A stretch of 64,000 nucleotides of DNA, taken from contig NC_019693.1 in assembly GCF_000317105.1 (NCBI RefSeq), positions 1,426,001 through 1,490,000 of the forward strand, read 5' to 3'. Made by a program: the position numbers and the translations under genes. Of this stretch, positions 40,898-50,115 are shown in pieces (position 1 is the stretch's first letter; each line of letters starts with the position of its first letter). This DNA is from Oscillatoria acuminata PCC 6304 (GTDB lineage Bacteria; Cyanobacteriota; Cyanobacteriia; Cyanobacteriales; Laspinemataceae). The notes under the pieces are model-generated. The model was given only the letters and a program-made list of their open reading frames with translations, did not search any database and was not told the DNA's origin.

Positions 40898-41444
40898 GCA
40901 ATCGTCCTAATATTTGCTAAATATTGTCAGTAAGCTGGTTAGAGGGACCCCTTGATTCTTCCCCTCCTTCTGAGCAAGCGCGATCGGGTTTTGAACCCGG
41001 CGATCGCCTTTCTCTCTCCTTAGATTACTGCAACTGACAAATATTCTCATCTACTTTTGGGCAGACTTTAACAAAACTTTACAATTTATCAAAAATTTTC
41101 CCTTAAAAACGAGATAAATTCTCAATTCAGCCAAATTAAACCCTATATTTAGTGCCAACTCAAGAAATTACACTACCCATAGCAGTAACAGGCTAAAGTA
41201 TTGGGGCGGACCGTCAACTGCACCGGATTGAGGGTCCTAGAGTTTTATTCAGAAGAATCCGCAACCTCCCCCCATCGTAAAAATTGGTAATCTGCAATCG
41301 CTTAAAAATTCAGCTAATTGATAATCTCTAGCAATTTAAAAATATTTAGGCTGTATTCTATGTACTCCCCCCCTAGATTTGCCTGTGTTAAAATCCCTCT
41401 ATTGAGCAATCAAAGTTGCCAATAAAAACAGGAGAACACTAAGT
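40898..41444. other. About 550 bp without a recognised gene, upstream of dps
   Basis: AT-rich DNA with A/T runs; it must hold the dps promoter. A probable RBS (ACAGGAGAACAC) lies just before the dps ATG. I see no tRNA or recognised riboswitch. Confidence 0.5.
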
Positions 41445-41981
41445 ATGGCTGAAATGCAGAATGCTGTCCGATCCTTTGGACATCTTGCGGACAATCCGAT
41501 TGGCTTAGAAACCTCAGTGACAGGGCCGGTTTGCGAAGGCTTAAATGTAGCCTTAGCGAGCTTCCAAGCCCTTTATTTGCAATATCAAAAACATCATTTT
41601 GTGGTAGAGGGGGCTGAATTTTACTCCCTGCATGAATTTTTCCAAGAAAGTTACGAGGCAGTAGAAGATCACGTTCACGATTTAGGAGAACGATTGAATG
41701 GGTTGGGGGGAATTCCCGCCGCGAGTTTTAGTAAATTAGCGGAGTTGTGCTGCTGGACCCCAGAACCAGACGGAGTGTATAGCTGCCGTCAGATGGTGGA
41801 ACATGACTTGGTAGGGGAACAAGGGATGATTCAACTGTTGCGGCGGCTGGCTGCTCAGGCAGAGAGTTTAGGCGATCGCGCCACTCGCTATCTGTACGAA
41901 AAAATCCTGCTGGCGACGGAAGAACGCGCTTATCATCTGGCGCATTTCCTCGCCAACGATAGTTTAGTGCTTTCCCGCTAA
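41445..41981 (+). CDS. dps: Dps-family ferritin-like protein
   Basis: A 178-residue protein with the Dps four-helix pattern: [20 protein letters not shown] then [20 protein letters not shown], which contain the His and Asp/Glu ligands of the intersubunit ferroxidase centre, and [11 protein letters not shown] next. An additional His/Glu-rich end ([14 protein letters not shown]) is typical of cyanobacterial DpsA. It stores iron and detoxifies peroxide. A good RBS (AGGAGA) precedes it. Close to a Fur-family gene and the iron transporter. Confidence 0.88.
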   Translation: MAEMQNAVRSFGHLADNPIGLETSVTGPVCEGLNVALASFQALYLQYQKHHFVVEGAEFYSLHEFFQESYEAVEDHVHDLGERLNGLGGIPAASFSKLAELCCWTPEPDGVYSCRQMVEHDLVGEQGMIQLLRRLAAQAESLGDRATRYLYEKILLATEERAYHLAHFLANDSLVLSR

Positions 41982-42086
41982 ATAACAGAGAGATTTTCTG
42001 AAAATTGCGTTACCGTAGAAGGAAGTTCAGCTTCAAAAGCTAACCGACTCGACCTATCGATTCTAAACAGAAGAGAACACTTAAAG

Positions 42087-42120
42087 CAGAGGGGGGTTTT
42101 CCCTCTCTGTATCTTTTTTT
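42087..42120 (+). terminator. Intrinsic terminator of dps
   Basis: CAGAGGGGGG and TCCCTCTCTG pair around a TTT loop, followed by TATCTTTTTTT. It lies about 105 bp after the stop. Confidence 0.85.
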
Positions 42121-42809
42121 GGGGCCGTTTGTCATTGGTTATTTGTTATTGGTCATTGGTCATTTGTTATTGGTTATTTAAGTACAGGAACGGTCCCCTC
42201 TCCTGTGTCTTGGTCCGGTTTAGGGTGGGGTCTCCCGTTATGAGGCGATCGCTATGGAGGCGGGTGCCAACCTCTTTCTTCGTGACGAAAGCGATCGCCT
42301 CATAACCACCGACACCCTTCACCCACTACTTCTTCCTGACGTAGTTTGCACCAGGTCCGGAGGACCCCACCCTAACCCTCCCCTTGGCAAGGGGAGGGGA
42401 CCGGAGGTAAAAACCCTACTCTTGTAAGGGAGGGGACCGGAGGTGCAGTTCACGAGGATAGGGGGTTAAATTTTATTTAAAAAAACTTGCAATAAAGTCT
42501 AAATTCTGTCTTACTAGATTTACTCCCTTATTGAGGATTAATTTCAATAAGAGAGCTAAAATACCGGACAAATATAATTTTGTCAAGACCGTTGGCGGTC
42601 AAGTTATGGAGGGGAGTTGTAGCCAGGGAGAAACAGGGACTGGATTGACCGCTCATGTTCGATGAGTTGGGGAATCTTGCGCCTGGATGCCTGATGGCGG
42701 ATGCCTAGTGTATCCCCGCTAACAATGCGATCGCGCCCACCATAGCGACCCGACCGGACAAAGGGCCGAATTCTGACCAACCATTGACCATAAATTTGGG
42801 TAAGCCGTC
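42121..42809. repeat. Repeat-rich intergenic region before the Fur-family gene
   Basis: It holds an alternating run of CATTGGTTATTTGTTATTGG-type simple repeats (42132-42180) and a hairpin with HIP1 arms TATGAGGCGATCGCT and AGCGATCGCCTCATA (about 42239-42305). It also contains the dispersed sequence GGACCCCACCCTAACCCTCC (42361-42440), which recurs at 55946-56140. The last 200 bp hold the promoter of the next gene. No coding sequence is recognised. Confidence 0.65.
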
Positions 42810-43355
42810 ATGCCTTTTTATACCCAGGCTCAACTGAAAAGCGAACTGCGACAATTGGGCTGTCGCCTGACTCCCCAAAGGGAAGCCATCCTCGGCGTCT
42901 TTCAAACCATTCCCCAAGGCAACCATTTAAGTGCCGAAGAACTCTACAGTTTGTTGCAGCGGCAGGGGGAGAAAATTAGCCTCTCCACAGTGTATCGAAC
43001 CCTAAATTTGATGGCGCGGATCGGAATTCTGCGGGAACTAGAGTTAGCCGAAGGGCATAAACACTATGAACTGAACAAACCCTCACAACCGCACCATCAT
43101 CTCGTTTGCGTTCAGTGCCATCAGACGATTGAATTTACTAGTGATTCAATTGCTAAAATTTGCAGCAAGCAAGCAGATTCGGCTCAATTTCAAATGTTAG
43201 ACGCACAACTGACCCTTCATGCAGTTTGCCTAGAAGCATTTGAGCGGGGATGGCCCTATTTACTCCCGGACGATTGGATTTGTCCGAAATCTGGCATGGT
43301 GGTGAATCTATCAGAATCGCTCCAGGATAGCGGGACTGGAGCGGTACAGGATTAG
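42810..43355 (+). CDS. Fur-family metal-dependent regulator
   Basis: A 181-residue protein. Residues 1-85 are the winged helix (RQLGCRLTPQREAILGVFQ, then ISLSTVYRTLNLMARIGILR). The metal-binding half has GHKHYELN and QPHHHLVCVQCHQTIEF with a CxxC pair, followed by LTLHAVCLEAFERGWPYLLP and a late DDWICPKS. The second Cys pair is not in the classic CxxC form, being Cys then a far WIC. So it may be Fur or PerR-like. The stop codon coincides with the start of a dispersed repeat. Confidence 0.82.
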   Translation: MPFYTQAQLKSELRQLGCRLTPQREAILGVFQTIPQGNHLSAEELYSLLQRQGEKISLSTVYRTLNLMARIGILRELELAEGHKHYELNKPSQPHHHLVCVQCHQTIEFTSDSIAKICSKQADSAQFQMLDAQLTLHAVCLEAFERGWPYLLPDDWICPKSGMVVNLSESLQDSGTGAVQD

Positions 43356-43503
43356 GGAACTCCAAAAAATAAAATCTCCAAAACGTTCGTTCGTAGTCAA
43401 TGTAGGGGCGCAATGCGCAGGCCCTCCGGAGGGCCTGCGCATTGCGCCCCTACACTTCTTTTAGTTAAACGCTTGGATGATTTATATTTTGCAATCCCCT
43501 TTA
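43352..43503 (+). repeat. Dispersed repeat with conserved ends, copy 2
   Basis: The left end reads TTAGGGAACTCCAAAAAATA, then AAAATCTCCAAAACGTTCGT, and the right end reads GATGATTTATATTTTGCAAT then CCCCTTTA. These match the ends of 8291-8463 in inverse orientation. The core here is a 52-bp perfect palindrome. It begins at the stop codon of the Fur-family gene. Confidence 0.75.
43402..43453. repeat. 52-bp perfect palindrome
   Basis: The left arm GTAGGGGCGCAATGCGCAGG then CCCTCC is followed at once by its exact reverse complement, giving a loop-free hairpin with a GC-rich 26-bp stem. It forms the core of the dispersed repeat copy 2. Confidence 0.9.
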
Positions 43504-43863
43504 GGACAAGAAACCGGGTTTCTTCACAACATTTTTGCTAATTAGCAACAAATTAGGGACAGAAATCCGGTTTCTAACCTTTACTGTATCCACATCATGG
43601 GGAAAAATCATGAGAAGAGTTCCTCGGTTCAAGCGGGCGTCACCACAGTCGCAGATTCGTAGAGGAAGTCATCAAATCTTGTTATTAGCAAAACCAAGTG
43701 ATACGGATCGAGTGAAACCTCGTAAAATAAACTGGATTTAGCAAAAATGCGATCTGGGGTCAGTAGTCAAAGGTCAGTGGTCAGTTGTAACTGAAAGCTG
43801 GCAATTGACAACAGACCCTTGACAATGAAAACACCTCAACCCACAAGTCGAAAGTTTAAGCCT
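43504..43863. other. Intergenic region upstream of carB
   Basis: It holds two AGAAACCGGGTTTCT-type palindromes near 43509 and 43561, and TCAGTAGTCAAAGGTCAGTGGTCAGT simple repeats near 43758-43785. A 68-residue open frame (43535-43741) has no family signature and I do not accept it. The carB promoter must lie here. Confidence 0.5.
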
Positions 43864-46800
43864 ATGCCCCGTCGCAACGACATCCAGAAAATCCTGATCA
43901 TCGGCTCTGGTCCTATTGTGATCGGGCAAGCTTGCGAATTTGACTATTCAGGGACGCAAGCTTGTAAAGCGCTCCGAGAAGAAGGATATGAAGTGGTGCT
44001 GGTGAACTCGAACCCCGCCACGATCATGACGGACCCCGAAACCGCCGATCGCACCTATATAGAACCCTTGATTCCAGAAGTGTTGGAAAAGGTGATCGCG
44101 AAAGAGCGACCCGATGCCCTCTTACCCACAATGGGCGGCCAAACTGCTCTGAACTTGGCCGTTACTTTAGCCAAAAATGGTGTTTTAGATAAGTATGGCG
44201 TCGAGTTAATCGGTGCAAAACTAGAGGCGATCGAAAAAGCTGAAGACCGCTTACTATTTAAAGAAGCAATGGCCCGAATTGGGGTCGCCACCTGTCCTTC
44301 TGGAATTGCTACAACCCTGGACGAAGCCAAAGCTGTGGGACAGCAAATTGGCAGCTATCCGTTAATTATTCGACCCGCCTATACCCTCGGTGGAACGGGT
44401 GGTGGCATCGCCTACAACCAAAAAGAATTTGAAATCATGGCGGCAGGCGGGATTGATGCCTCCCCCGTCTCTCAAATTCTGATTGAGCAGTCTCTGCTCG
44501 GTTGGAAAGAGTATGAACTAGAAGTCATGCGAGATTTAGCAGATAATGTGGTGATTATCTGCTCCATTGAAAATATTGACCCGATGGGGATTCACACCGG
44601 GGACTCGATTACTGTCGCCCCGGCACAAACCCTGACAGATAAAGAATATCAACGCCTCCGGGATGCCTCGATCGCCATTATCCGCGAGATTGGGGTCGAA
44701 ACCGGCGGCTCGAATATTCAGTTTGCCATTAATCCGGTGAATGGGGACTTGATTGTGATTGAGATGAACCCTCGGGTCTCTCGGTCCTCCGCGTTGGCAT
44801 CCAAAGCAACGGGATTTGCGATCGCCAAGTTTGCTGCAAAATTGGCGGTGGGTTATACCCTGGATGAAATTCCTAACGATATCACCCGCAAGACTCCGGC
44901 CAGTTTTGAACCCACCATTGACTATGTGGTGACGAAGATTCCTCGCTTTGCCTTTGAGAAATTCTCTGGATCGGAACCGACTCTGACGACTCAGATGAAG
45001 TCCGTGGGTGAAGCAATGGCGATCGGGCGGACCTTCAACGAATCCTTCCAAAAAGCCATGCGCTCAATGGAAACCGGACGTTCCGGTTGGGGATGCGATC
45101 GCCAAGAAATGCTCCCGAGTTTAGAACAAATTCGCGCTGGATTACGCACCCCGAACCCGGACCGGATTTTTACTGTTCGTCATGCCATGTTGATGGGGAT
45201 GACAGTGGAGGAAATCTACGAACTCACCTGTATCGACGTCTGGTTCCTGGATAAATTCCAAGAACTCCTGGAAATGGAAAAATTCCTCAAGCGATCGCAG
45301 CTTGAAGACTTGACAAAAGAAGATATGTATGCAATTAAGCGTCAAGGCTTCAGCGATCGCCAAATTGCCTTTGCCACCAAAACCGACGAAGACCAAGTGC
45401 GGTCCTACCGCGTCGGTTTAGGGGTCAAGCCGGTTTACAAATTGGTGGATACTTGTGCCGCAGAATTTGAAGCGCTCACCCCTTATTACTATTCCACCTA
45501 CGAAGAAGAAACGGAACAGACCGTTTCCACGAAACGCAAGGTGATGATTTTAGGGGGTGGACCGAACCGGATTGGACAAGGGATTGAATTTGACTATTGC
45601 TGCTGTCATGCATCCTATGCTTTGCGGGAAGAAGGATGCGAGACCATTATGGTCAACTCCAACCCGGAAACGGTTTCCACCGATTACGACACCAGCGATC
45701 GCCTCTATTTTGAACCCCTCACCAAAGAAGATGTTCTCAACATCATTGAGGTGGAAAACCCAGAAGGGGTGATCATTCAGTTTGGGGGACAAACCCCGCT
45801 GAAATTGGCAATTCCCTTGTATGAAGCACTGATGGCGCAAGGGCCCAGTCGCGTCCTACCCAAAGAAGTGACCACCAAAATTTGGGGAACCTCCCCGGAC
45901 TCGATTGATATTGCCGAAGATCGGGAACGGTTTGAGAAGATTCTCTGGGAATTGGATATCAAACAACCTGCCAATGGGATTGCACGCAGTTATGAAGATG
46001 CCTTGGCGATCGCCCAGAAAGTTGGGTATCCCGTGGTGGTGCGTCCTTCCTACGTTCTCGGAGGACGGGCGATGGAAATCGTCTATTCCGATGCAGACTT
46101 GGAACGGTATATGAAGTTTGCCGTGGAAGTAGAACCCGATCGCCCCATTTTGATTGATAAATTCCTAGAGAATGCGATCGAAGTGGACGTGGATGCTCTC
46201 GCCGATGCCACAGGACAAGTGGTGATTGGCGGCATCATGGAACATATCGAACAAGCGGGGATTCACTCCGGGGACTCTGCCTGTTCTATTCCTTATATCT
46301 CCTTGAAACCCGCAGCCTTAGCCACCATTCGGGAATGGACCGTTAAATTGGCCCAAAAACTGAAAGTCATCGGGTTGATGAATATTCAGTATGCGGTGCA
46401 AGGGGAACAGGTGTACATTTTAGAAGCCAATCCCCGCGCCTCTCGGACGGTGCCGTTTGTCTCCAAGGCGATCGGGATTCCCTTGGCGAAAATGGCTTCC
46501 TTGATTATGTCCGGCAAAACCTTAGAATCTCTCAACTATACCGAAGAGAAGATTCCCGAACATATTGCGGTGAAAGAGGTGGTGTTGCCGTTCAACAAGT
46601 TTCCCGGTAGCGATACCCTCTTAGGTCCAGAAATGCGATCGACTGGGGAAGTCATGGGGATTGACACCGATTTTGGCAAGGCATTTGCCAAAGCTGAATT
46701 AGGGGCTGGGGTGCGGTTGGCGCTTCAGGGAACAGTGTTTGTCTCCATGAACCATCGCGATAAACCCCTGGTGGTGCCGGTGATTCAGGAGTTCATGGAT

Positions 46801-47124
46801 TTGGGCTTTAAGATTATTGCCACCGATGGCACTCGCAAGGTCCTCCAAGAACAGGGTCTGGAGAATGTAGAACTGGTCTACAAGGTCCATGAAGGTCGTC
46901 CCCATGTGATTGACTGGATTAAAAATGAGCAAATCCAGTTTATTATCAATACGCCAACTGGGGAAGAGTCCCAGACTGATGCCCGGATGATTCGCCGCAT
47001 GGCTTTGGACTATCAATTGCCGATTATTACCACGATCGCCGGTGCCAAGGCAACGGTGGCAGCCATTCGCGCCCTCAAGGGTGAACCCCTGGAAGTCAAG
47101 GCGATTCAGGATTATCTCAATTAA
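43864..47124 (+). CDS. carB: Carbamoyl-phosphate synthase large subunit
   Basis: The start at 43864 ([16 protein letters not shown]) gives 1086 residues, the usual length; frames to 43819 add 15 unusual residues. The two homologous ATP-grasp halves show [20 protein letters not shown] at the N-terminus and [20 protein letters not shown] at about 565. [18 protein letters not shown] and [18 protein letters not shown] are the matching metal/ATP-site strands. The last 140 residues ([20 protein letters not shown]) are the MGS-like allosteric domain. It makes carbamoyl phosphate for arginine and pyrimidine synthesis, with CarA encoded elsewhere. Confidence 0.97.
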   Translation: MPRRNDIQKILIIGSGPIVIGQACEFDYSGTQACKALREEGYEVVLVNSNPATIMTDPETADRTYIEPLIPEVLEKVIAKERPDALLPTMGGQTALNLAVTLAKNGVLDKYGVELIGAKLEAIEKAEDRLLFKEAMARIGVATCPSGIATTLDEAKAVGQQIGSYPLIIRPAYTLGGTGGGIAYNQKEFEIMAAGGIDASPVSQILIEQSLLGWKEYELEVMRDLADNVVIICSIENIDPMGIHTGDSITVAPAQTLTDKEYQRLRDASIAIIREIGVETGGSNIQFAINPVNGDLIVIEMNPRVSRSSALASKATGFAIAKFAAKLAVGYTLDEIPNDITRKTPASFEPTIDYVVTKIPRFAFEKFSGSEPTLTTQMKSVGEAMAIGRTFNESFQKAMRSMETGRSGWGCDRQEMLPSLEQIRAGLRTPNPDRIFTVRHAMLMGMTVEEIYELTCIDVWFLDKFQELLEMEKFLKRSQLEDLTKEDMYAIKRQGFSDRQIAFATKTDEDQVRSYRVGLGVKPVYKLVDTCAAEFEALTPYYYSTYEEETEQTVSTKRKVMILGGGPNRIGQGIEFDYCCCHASYALREEGCETIMVNSNPETVSTDYDTSDRLYFEPLTKEDVLNIIEVENPEGVIIQFGGQTPLKLAIPLYEALMAQGPSRVLPKEVTTKIWGTSPDSIDIAEDRERFEKILWELDIKQPANGIARSYEDALAIAQKVGYPVVVRPSYVLGGRAMEIVYSDADLERYMKFAVEVEPDRPILIDKFLENAIEVDVDALADATGQVVIGGIMEHIEQAGIHSGDSACSIPYISLKPAALATIREWTVKLAQKLKVIGLMNIQYAVQGEQVYILEANPRASRTVPFVSKAIGIPLAKMASLIMSGKTLESLNYTEEKIPEHIAVKEVVLPFNKFPGSDTLLGPEMRSTGEVMGIDTDFGKAFAKAELGAGVRLALQGTVFVSMNHRDKPLVVPVIQEFMDLGFKIIATDGTRKVLQEQGLENVELVYKVHEGRPHVIDWIKNEQIQFIINTPTGEESQTDARMIRRMALDYQLPIITTIAGAKATVAAIRALKGEPLEVKAIQDYLN

Positions 47125-48133
47125 TGCTGGAAACCGGAGACTGCACTGGGGTTGATCCGTAGTGCAGTCTCCGGAATGGTTTCATGGGGGTGAACAGTCC
47201 GTAACGATGGAACGTTCGCCCCTTTTTTTTGGTCAAAACCCGCACCCTGAAGGGTGGGGCTACACAAACAAAGCCTGCCTTCGCAGGCTAAAGAATGAGA
47301 CCAAATCCGGTTGTCTCAAGTCGATTTTCTCTTTAGCCCGCGCAGGCGGGCTTCGTCTGTGTAGCCCCAGGCTTCAGCCTGCGGGTTTTTGCAGACTGTG
47401 ACAACCGGATTCCGTATGAGGACCGGATTTGGGATACTCCTTCCTCTGGGTATGAAAAGTCATTTTTATCTTAGCCCGCGCAGGCCTGTGCTGAGTCCCG
47501 TCGAAGTGCGGGCTTCGTTTGTGTAGCCCCCCCCTTCAGGGTGCGGGTTTTTTGTAGGGACCCGATGCCCCTTGAACCACACAATCCCAGAAAACCCGGG
47601 TATAAAAATCAGAAATTTTCTCCATATTTTCTTCATTTTGTTTTCCAGGATGCATTCTGAAAATTATTTCCTGGGTAATCTCTATATAACCGAGGGCTGG
47701 ACCTTCCGGAACTAAATTTCAGAATCTGTACGTCAGGACTAGACATTTCGTTAAGAAATGTTACAATTTTTCACATACGACCTTAGAAATTTAAGAAATT
47801 TTATGACAACCCCGACATTCGTGCTTGCATCTCTGATTTTGGGAATCCTGTATTCATACAGAACAGCGATCGCCTTGTCTTGCCAATCCCAGCTAGAACG
47901 GGTTCCGGTTCGGGTTCCTAGCCGTCAGAAGTAAGCAAATAGCCATCAGGGGTAAACCGGCATTCCCGAATCATCCCTGATGGCATCAAATGTGGCTATC
48001 CCGAATCACGATCCCACGGAGGTCACCCCGGTGCGAGATGCCTCCGATACGCTACGGGAATAGGCCGATGCAGATTGAGAGTCAAGGATACAAGCCACGA
48101 CAACGAACGTTACCCAGTGAGTGAAGAAGCGCC
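47125..48133. repeat. 1 kb intergenic region with nested palindromic repeats
   Basis: Units with AACCCGCACCCTGAAGGGTG and GGGGCTACACAAACAAAGCC (47236-47294) are followed by inverted counterparts at 47330-47390 and 47473-47553. The set can form long hairpins, and the T runs after GCGGGTTTTT may end carB transcription. One copy (47473-47553) has 20-odd extra bases (CCTGTGCTGAGTCCCGTCG...) inside its palindrome. A related unit lies at 58369-58432. The right half leads into the sigma factor gene. Confidence 0.7.
47803..47934 (+). CDS. Possible 43-residue small protein with hydrophobic N-terminus
   Basis: The frame MTTPTFVLASLILGILYSYR followed by TAIALSCQSQLERVPVRVPS has a hydrophobic first half and basic tail, like a small membrane peptide. 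There is no clear ribosome binding site, and I know no family for it. It lies 200 bp upstream of the sigma factor gene on the same strand. Chance is quite possible. Confidence 0.25.
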   Translation: MTTPTFVLASLILGILYSYRTAIALSCQSQLERVPVRVPSRQK

Positions 48134-49090
48134 ATGAAGACTGCTCCAACTTCTACAGACTTAGTTCGCACTTACCTGCGAGAAATTGGCCGAGTTCCCC
48201 TGCTAACTCATGAGCAGGAGATTGTTTTGGGTAAGCAGGTTCAGCACTTGAGCCTGTTGCATGAGATGAAAGAGACCCTCACCGAACAGTTCGGTCATGA
48301 ACCGACGGATGTAGAATGGTCTCAAGCAGCAGGGTTGTCCTTAGTTGAGTTGCAACAGGCGATCGAGCAAGGGGAAACCGCCAAGCGCAAGATGGTGGAA
48401 GCTAATTTGCGACTGGTGGTATCTGTTGCCAAAAAATATATTAAACGCAATGTCGATTTACTCGACTTAATCCAAGAAGGGACCATCGGAATGCAGCGCG
48501 GGGTAGAGAAATTTGACCCTACGAAAGGTTATCGCTTTTCGACTTATGCCTATTGGTGGATCCGTCAAGCGATTACTCGGGCGATCGCAGAAAAGGGCCG
48601 CACAATTCGTCTTCCGATTCACATTACTGAAAAACTTAACAAAATCAAGAAAGCCTCTCGGGAATTATCCCAGCAACTGGGACGCACTGCCACCATTGGC
48701 GAGTTGGCGGTAGAATTAGAACTTTCTCCGAAGCAAATTCGCGAGTATATGGAACGCGCCAGACATCCCCTCTCCCTGGATTTACGGGTGGGGGATAATC
48801 ATGATACAGAACTGAGTGAGTTGTTGGAAGATACCGGACCCTCTCCGGAAGATTTTGCCACTCATTCGGCGATGCGAGCAGATTTAGAAAAATTGATGTC
48901 GGAGTTAACCACTCAGCAGCGTGAGGTGATTGCCTTACGGTTTGGGTTGGAAGATGGACAGGCGATGACCCTTTCTAAGATAGGCGATCGGCTCAATATT
49001 AGTCGTGAGCGTGTCCGCCAAATCGAACGAGAAGCTCTCACTAAACTCCGCAAGCGCAAAGCAGATATGAATGAATATGTTGCCAGCTAA
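48134..49090 (+). CDS. Group 2 RNA polymerase sigma factor (RpoD/SigA family)
   Basis: A 318-residue sigma factor. It opens with [20 protein letters not shown] (region 1.2). Region 2 has [40 protein letters not shown] and [20 protein letters not shown]. Region 3 has [20 protein letters not shown]. Region 4 has [20 protein letters not shown] and [15 protein letters not shown]. It lacks the long region 1.1 of SigA, so it is a non-essential group 2 factor such as SigB or SigD, used in stress or circadian/nitrogen responses. Long leader upstream and terminator downstream: single-gene unit. Confidence 0.93.
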   Translation: MKTAPTSTDLVRTYLREIGRVPLLTHEQEIVLGKQVQHLSLLHEMKETLTEQFGHEPTDVEWSQAAGLSLVELQQAIEQGETAKRKMVEANLRLVVSVAKKYIKRNVDLLDLIQEGTIGMQRGVEKFDPTKGYRFSTYAYWWIRQAITRAIAEKGRTIRLPIHITEKLNKIKKASRELSQQLGRTATIGELAVELELSPKQIREYMERARHPLSLDLRVGDNHDTELSELLEDTGPSPEDFATHSAMRADLEKLMSELTTQQREVIALRFGLEDGQAMTLSKIGDRLNISRERVRQIEREALTKLRKRKADMNEYVAS

Positions 49091-49119
49091 TCGGGTTTCT
49101 GTTCGGTTGAGTTGAAATT

Positions 49120-49154
49120 AGATGTCTCCTGTTGATGGGAGGCATCTTTTTTTT
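49120..49154 (+). terminator. Intrinsic terminator of the sigma factor gene
   Basis: AGATGTCTCC pairs with GGAGGCATCT (one mismatch-tolerant G-T) around TGTTGATG, followed by eight T. About 30 bp after the stop. Confidence 0.9.
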
Positions 49155-49173
49155 CAGGATTTGGGATGGGAGG

Positions 49174-49211
49174 TAACCACAGATTTCACAGATTTTCACG
49201 GAGACACAGAT
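49174..49211. repeat. Direct repeat flanking a Uma2 gene, left copy
   Basis: TAACCACAGATTTCACAGAT followed by TTTCACGGAGACACAGAT. It lies four bases from the end of the Uma2 gene. The matching copy is at 49812-49849. Confidence 0.75.
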
Positions 49212-49215
49212 ACCC

Positions 49216-49791
49216 TTAAAATATTGGCAAGTCTAAGGTGAATCCCGGTAAGATGTTTTCTCCGGATAAGCGGGTGGGAAGTTGGAGGGTTTCTACGGGT
49301 TGAGTCGGTCGATAAATCTCGACTTGTTGCGTTTGCGGATTAATCAGCCAGCCTAATTTTAAGCCACTATTGAGATATTCCTGCATTTTGTCTTGAAGTT
49401 GTTTTAAAGGGTCAGTCCGAGACCTCAGTTCTATGACAAAATCAGGACAGAGGGGGACAAATTTTTCCTGTTGTTCCTGGGTAAGAGATTCCCAGCGAGC
49501 ATTCTCCACCCAAGCAACATCCGGGGACCTTTTTCCTCCCTGGGGTAAGATAAAGATGGTAGATGAACTAAATACTTTTCCCAGTTGAGTTTGACGGTTC
49601 CAAAACCAAAGATAGCCATTCAAATCCGATTCTCGATTGCCGCTAACTCCTCCAACTGGTGGCATGATGAGTAATTCTCCTTGGGCGGTTTCTTCCAGTC
49701 TCCAATTTTCATTGATTTGGCAGAGTTGATAAAATTGGTCGTCGCTGAGGTTGACGGTTTTTAGGTTTAAAATAATCGGTTCTGAAGTCAT
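49216..49791 (-). CDS. Uma2 family endonuclease-fold protein
   Basis: A 191-residue protein with LSDDQFYQLCQINENWRLEE, LLIMPPVGGVSGNRE, RSPDVAWVENARW, PDFVIELRSRTDPLKQLQDK and GLKLGWLINPQTQQVEIYRP. It is closest in layout to the Uma2 protein at 4294-4902 (same order and spacing of motifs, same C-terminal LDL end). The gene is bracketed by 38-bp direct repeats a few bases outside its ends. Confidence 0.87.
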   Translation of the reverse strand: MTSEPIILNLKTVNLSDDQFYQLCQINENWRLEETAQGELLIMPPVGGVSGNRESDLNGYLWFWNRQTQLGKVFSSSTIFILPQGGKRSPDVAWVENARWESLTQEQQEKFVPLCPDFVIELRSRTDPLKQLQDKMQEYLNSGLKLGWLINPQTQQVEIYRPTQPVETLQLPTRLSGENILPGFTLDLPIF

Positions 49792-49811
49792 ATAGATTTA
49801 TTAGGGATTTT

Positions 49812-49849
49812 TAACCACTGATTTCACGGATTTTGACGGAGACACAGAT
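49812..49849. repeat. Direct repeat flanking a Uma2 gene, right copy
   Basis: TAACCACTGATTTCACGGAT followed by TTTGACGGAGACACAGAT, same orientation as 49174-49211 with four or five substitutions. It lies about 20 bp before the Uma2 start. Confidence 0.75.
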
Positions 49850-49963
49850 TTTTTGCTAAAAAAGGGGGAAAATCTGTTGACAATGTGAGTTGACTTTGAT
49901 AAATTTATATTTATAATGAGAGGCTTTGCCAAAATATTATTAAAGATAACATCCCATTATGAA

Positions 49964-50020
49964 TATAATATGACATCAAGTCAAGAATTGCAATACCCCT
50001 CACCTTTCTTTTTTGGCCGC
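49964..50020. repeat. Diverged direct repeat, left copy
   Basis: TATAATATGACATCAAGTCA, then AGAATTGCAATACCCCTCAC and a T-rich end. A similar sequence lies at 55813-55870. Both could encode MTS(S/I)QE(L/R)QYPSP, so they may be copies of one gene start. They flank the DUF4347 and sulfotransferase genes. Confidence 0.6.
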
Positions 50021-50030
50021 GCCTGAGTGG

Positions 50031-50064
50031 AAAAAACCCGAGTTCTTGAAGAACCCGGGTTTCT
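50031..50064 (-). terminator. Intrinsic terminator of the DUF4347/RTX gene
   Basis: On the minus strand AAACCCGGGTTCTT pairs with AAGAACTCGGGTTT around one base, followed by T's. It lies about 55 bp after the stop. Confidence 0.85.
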
Positions 50065-50115
50065 ATCATCTAGGTCAGGGTTTATAGGTCAGGGGAGGAA
50101 CTACCCAGAACCAAT

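Noticed and set aside
43535-43741. 68-residue frame upstream of carB
   Set aside because: No ribosome binding site or family signature, and it spans a dispersed palindrome.
44055-47016. Minus-strand and shifted frames within carB
   Set aside because: carB is full length and conserved; the other frames have no recognisable domain.
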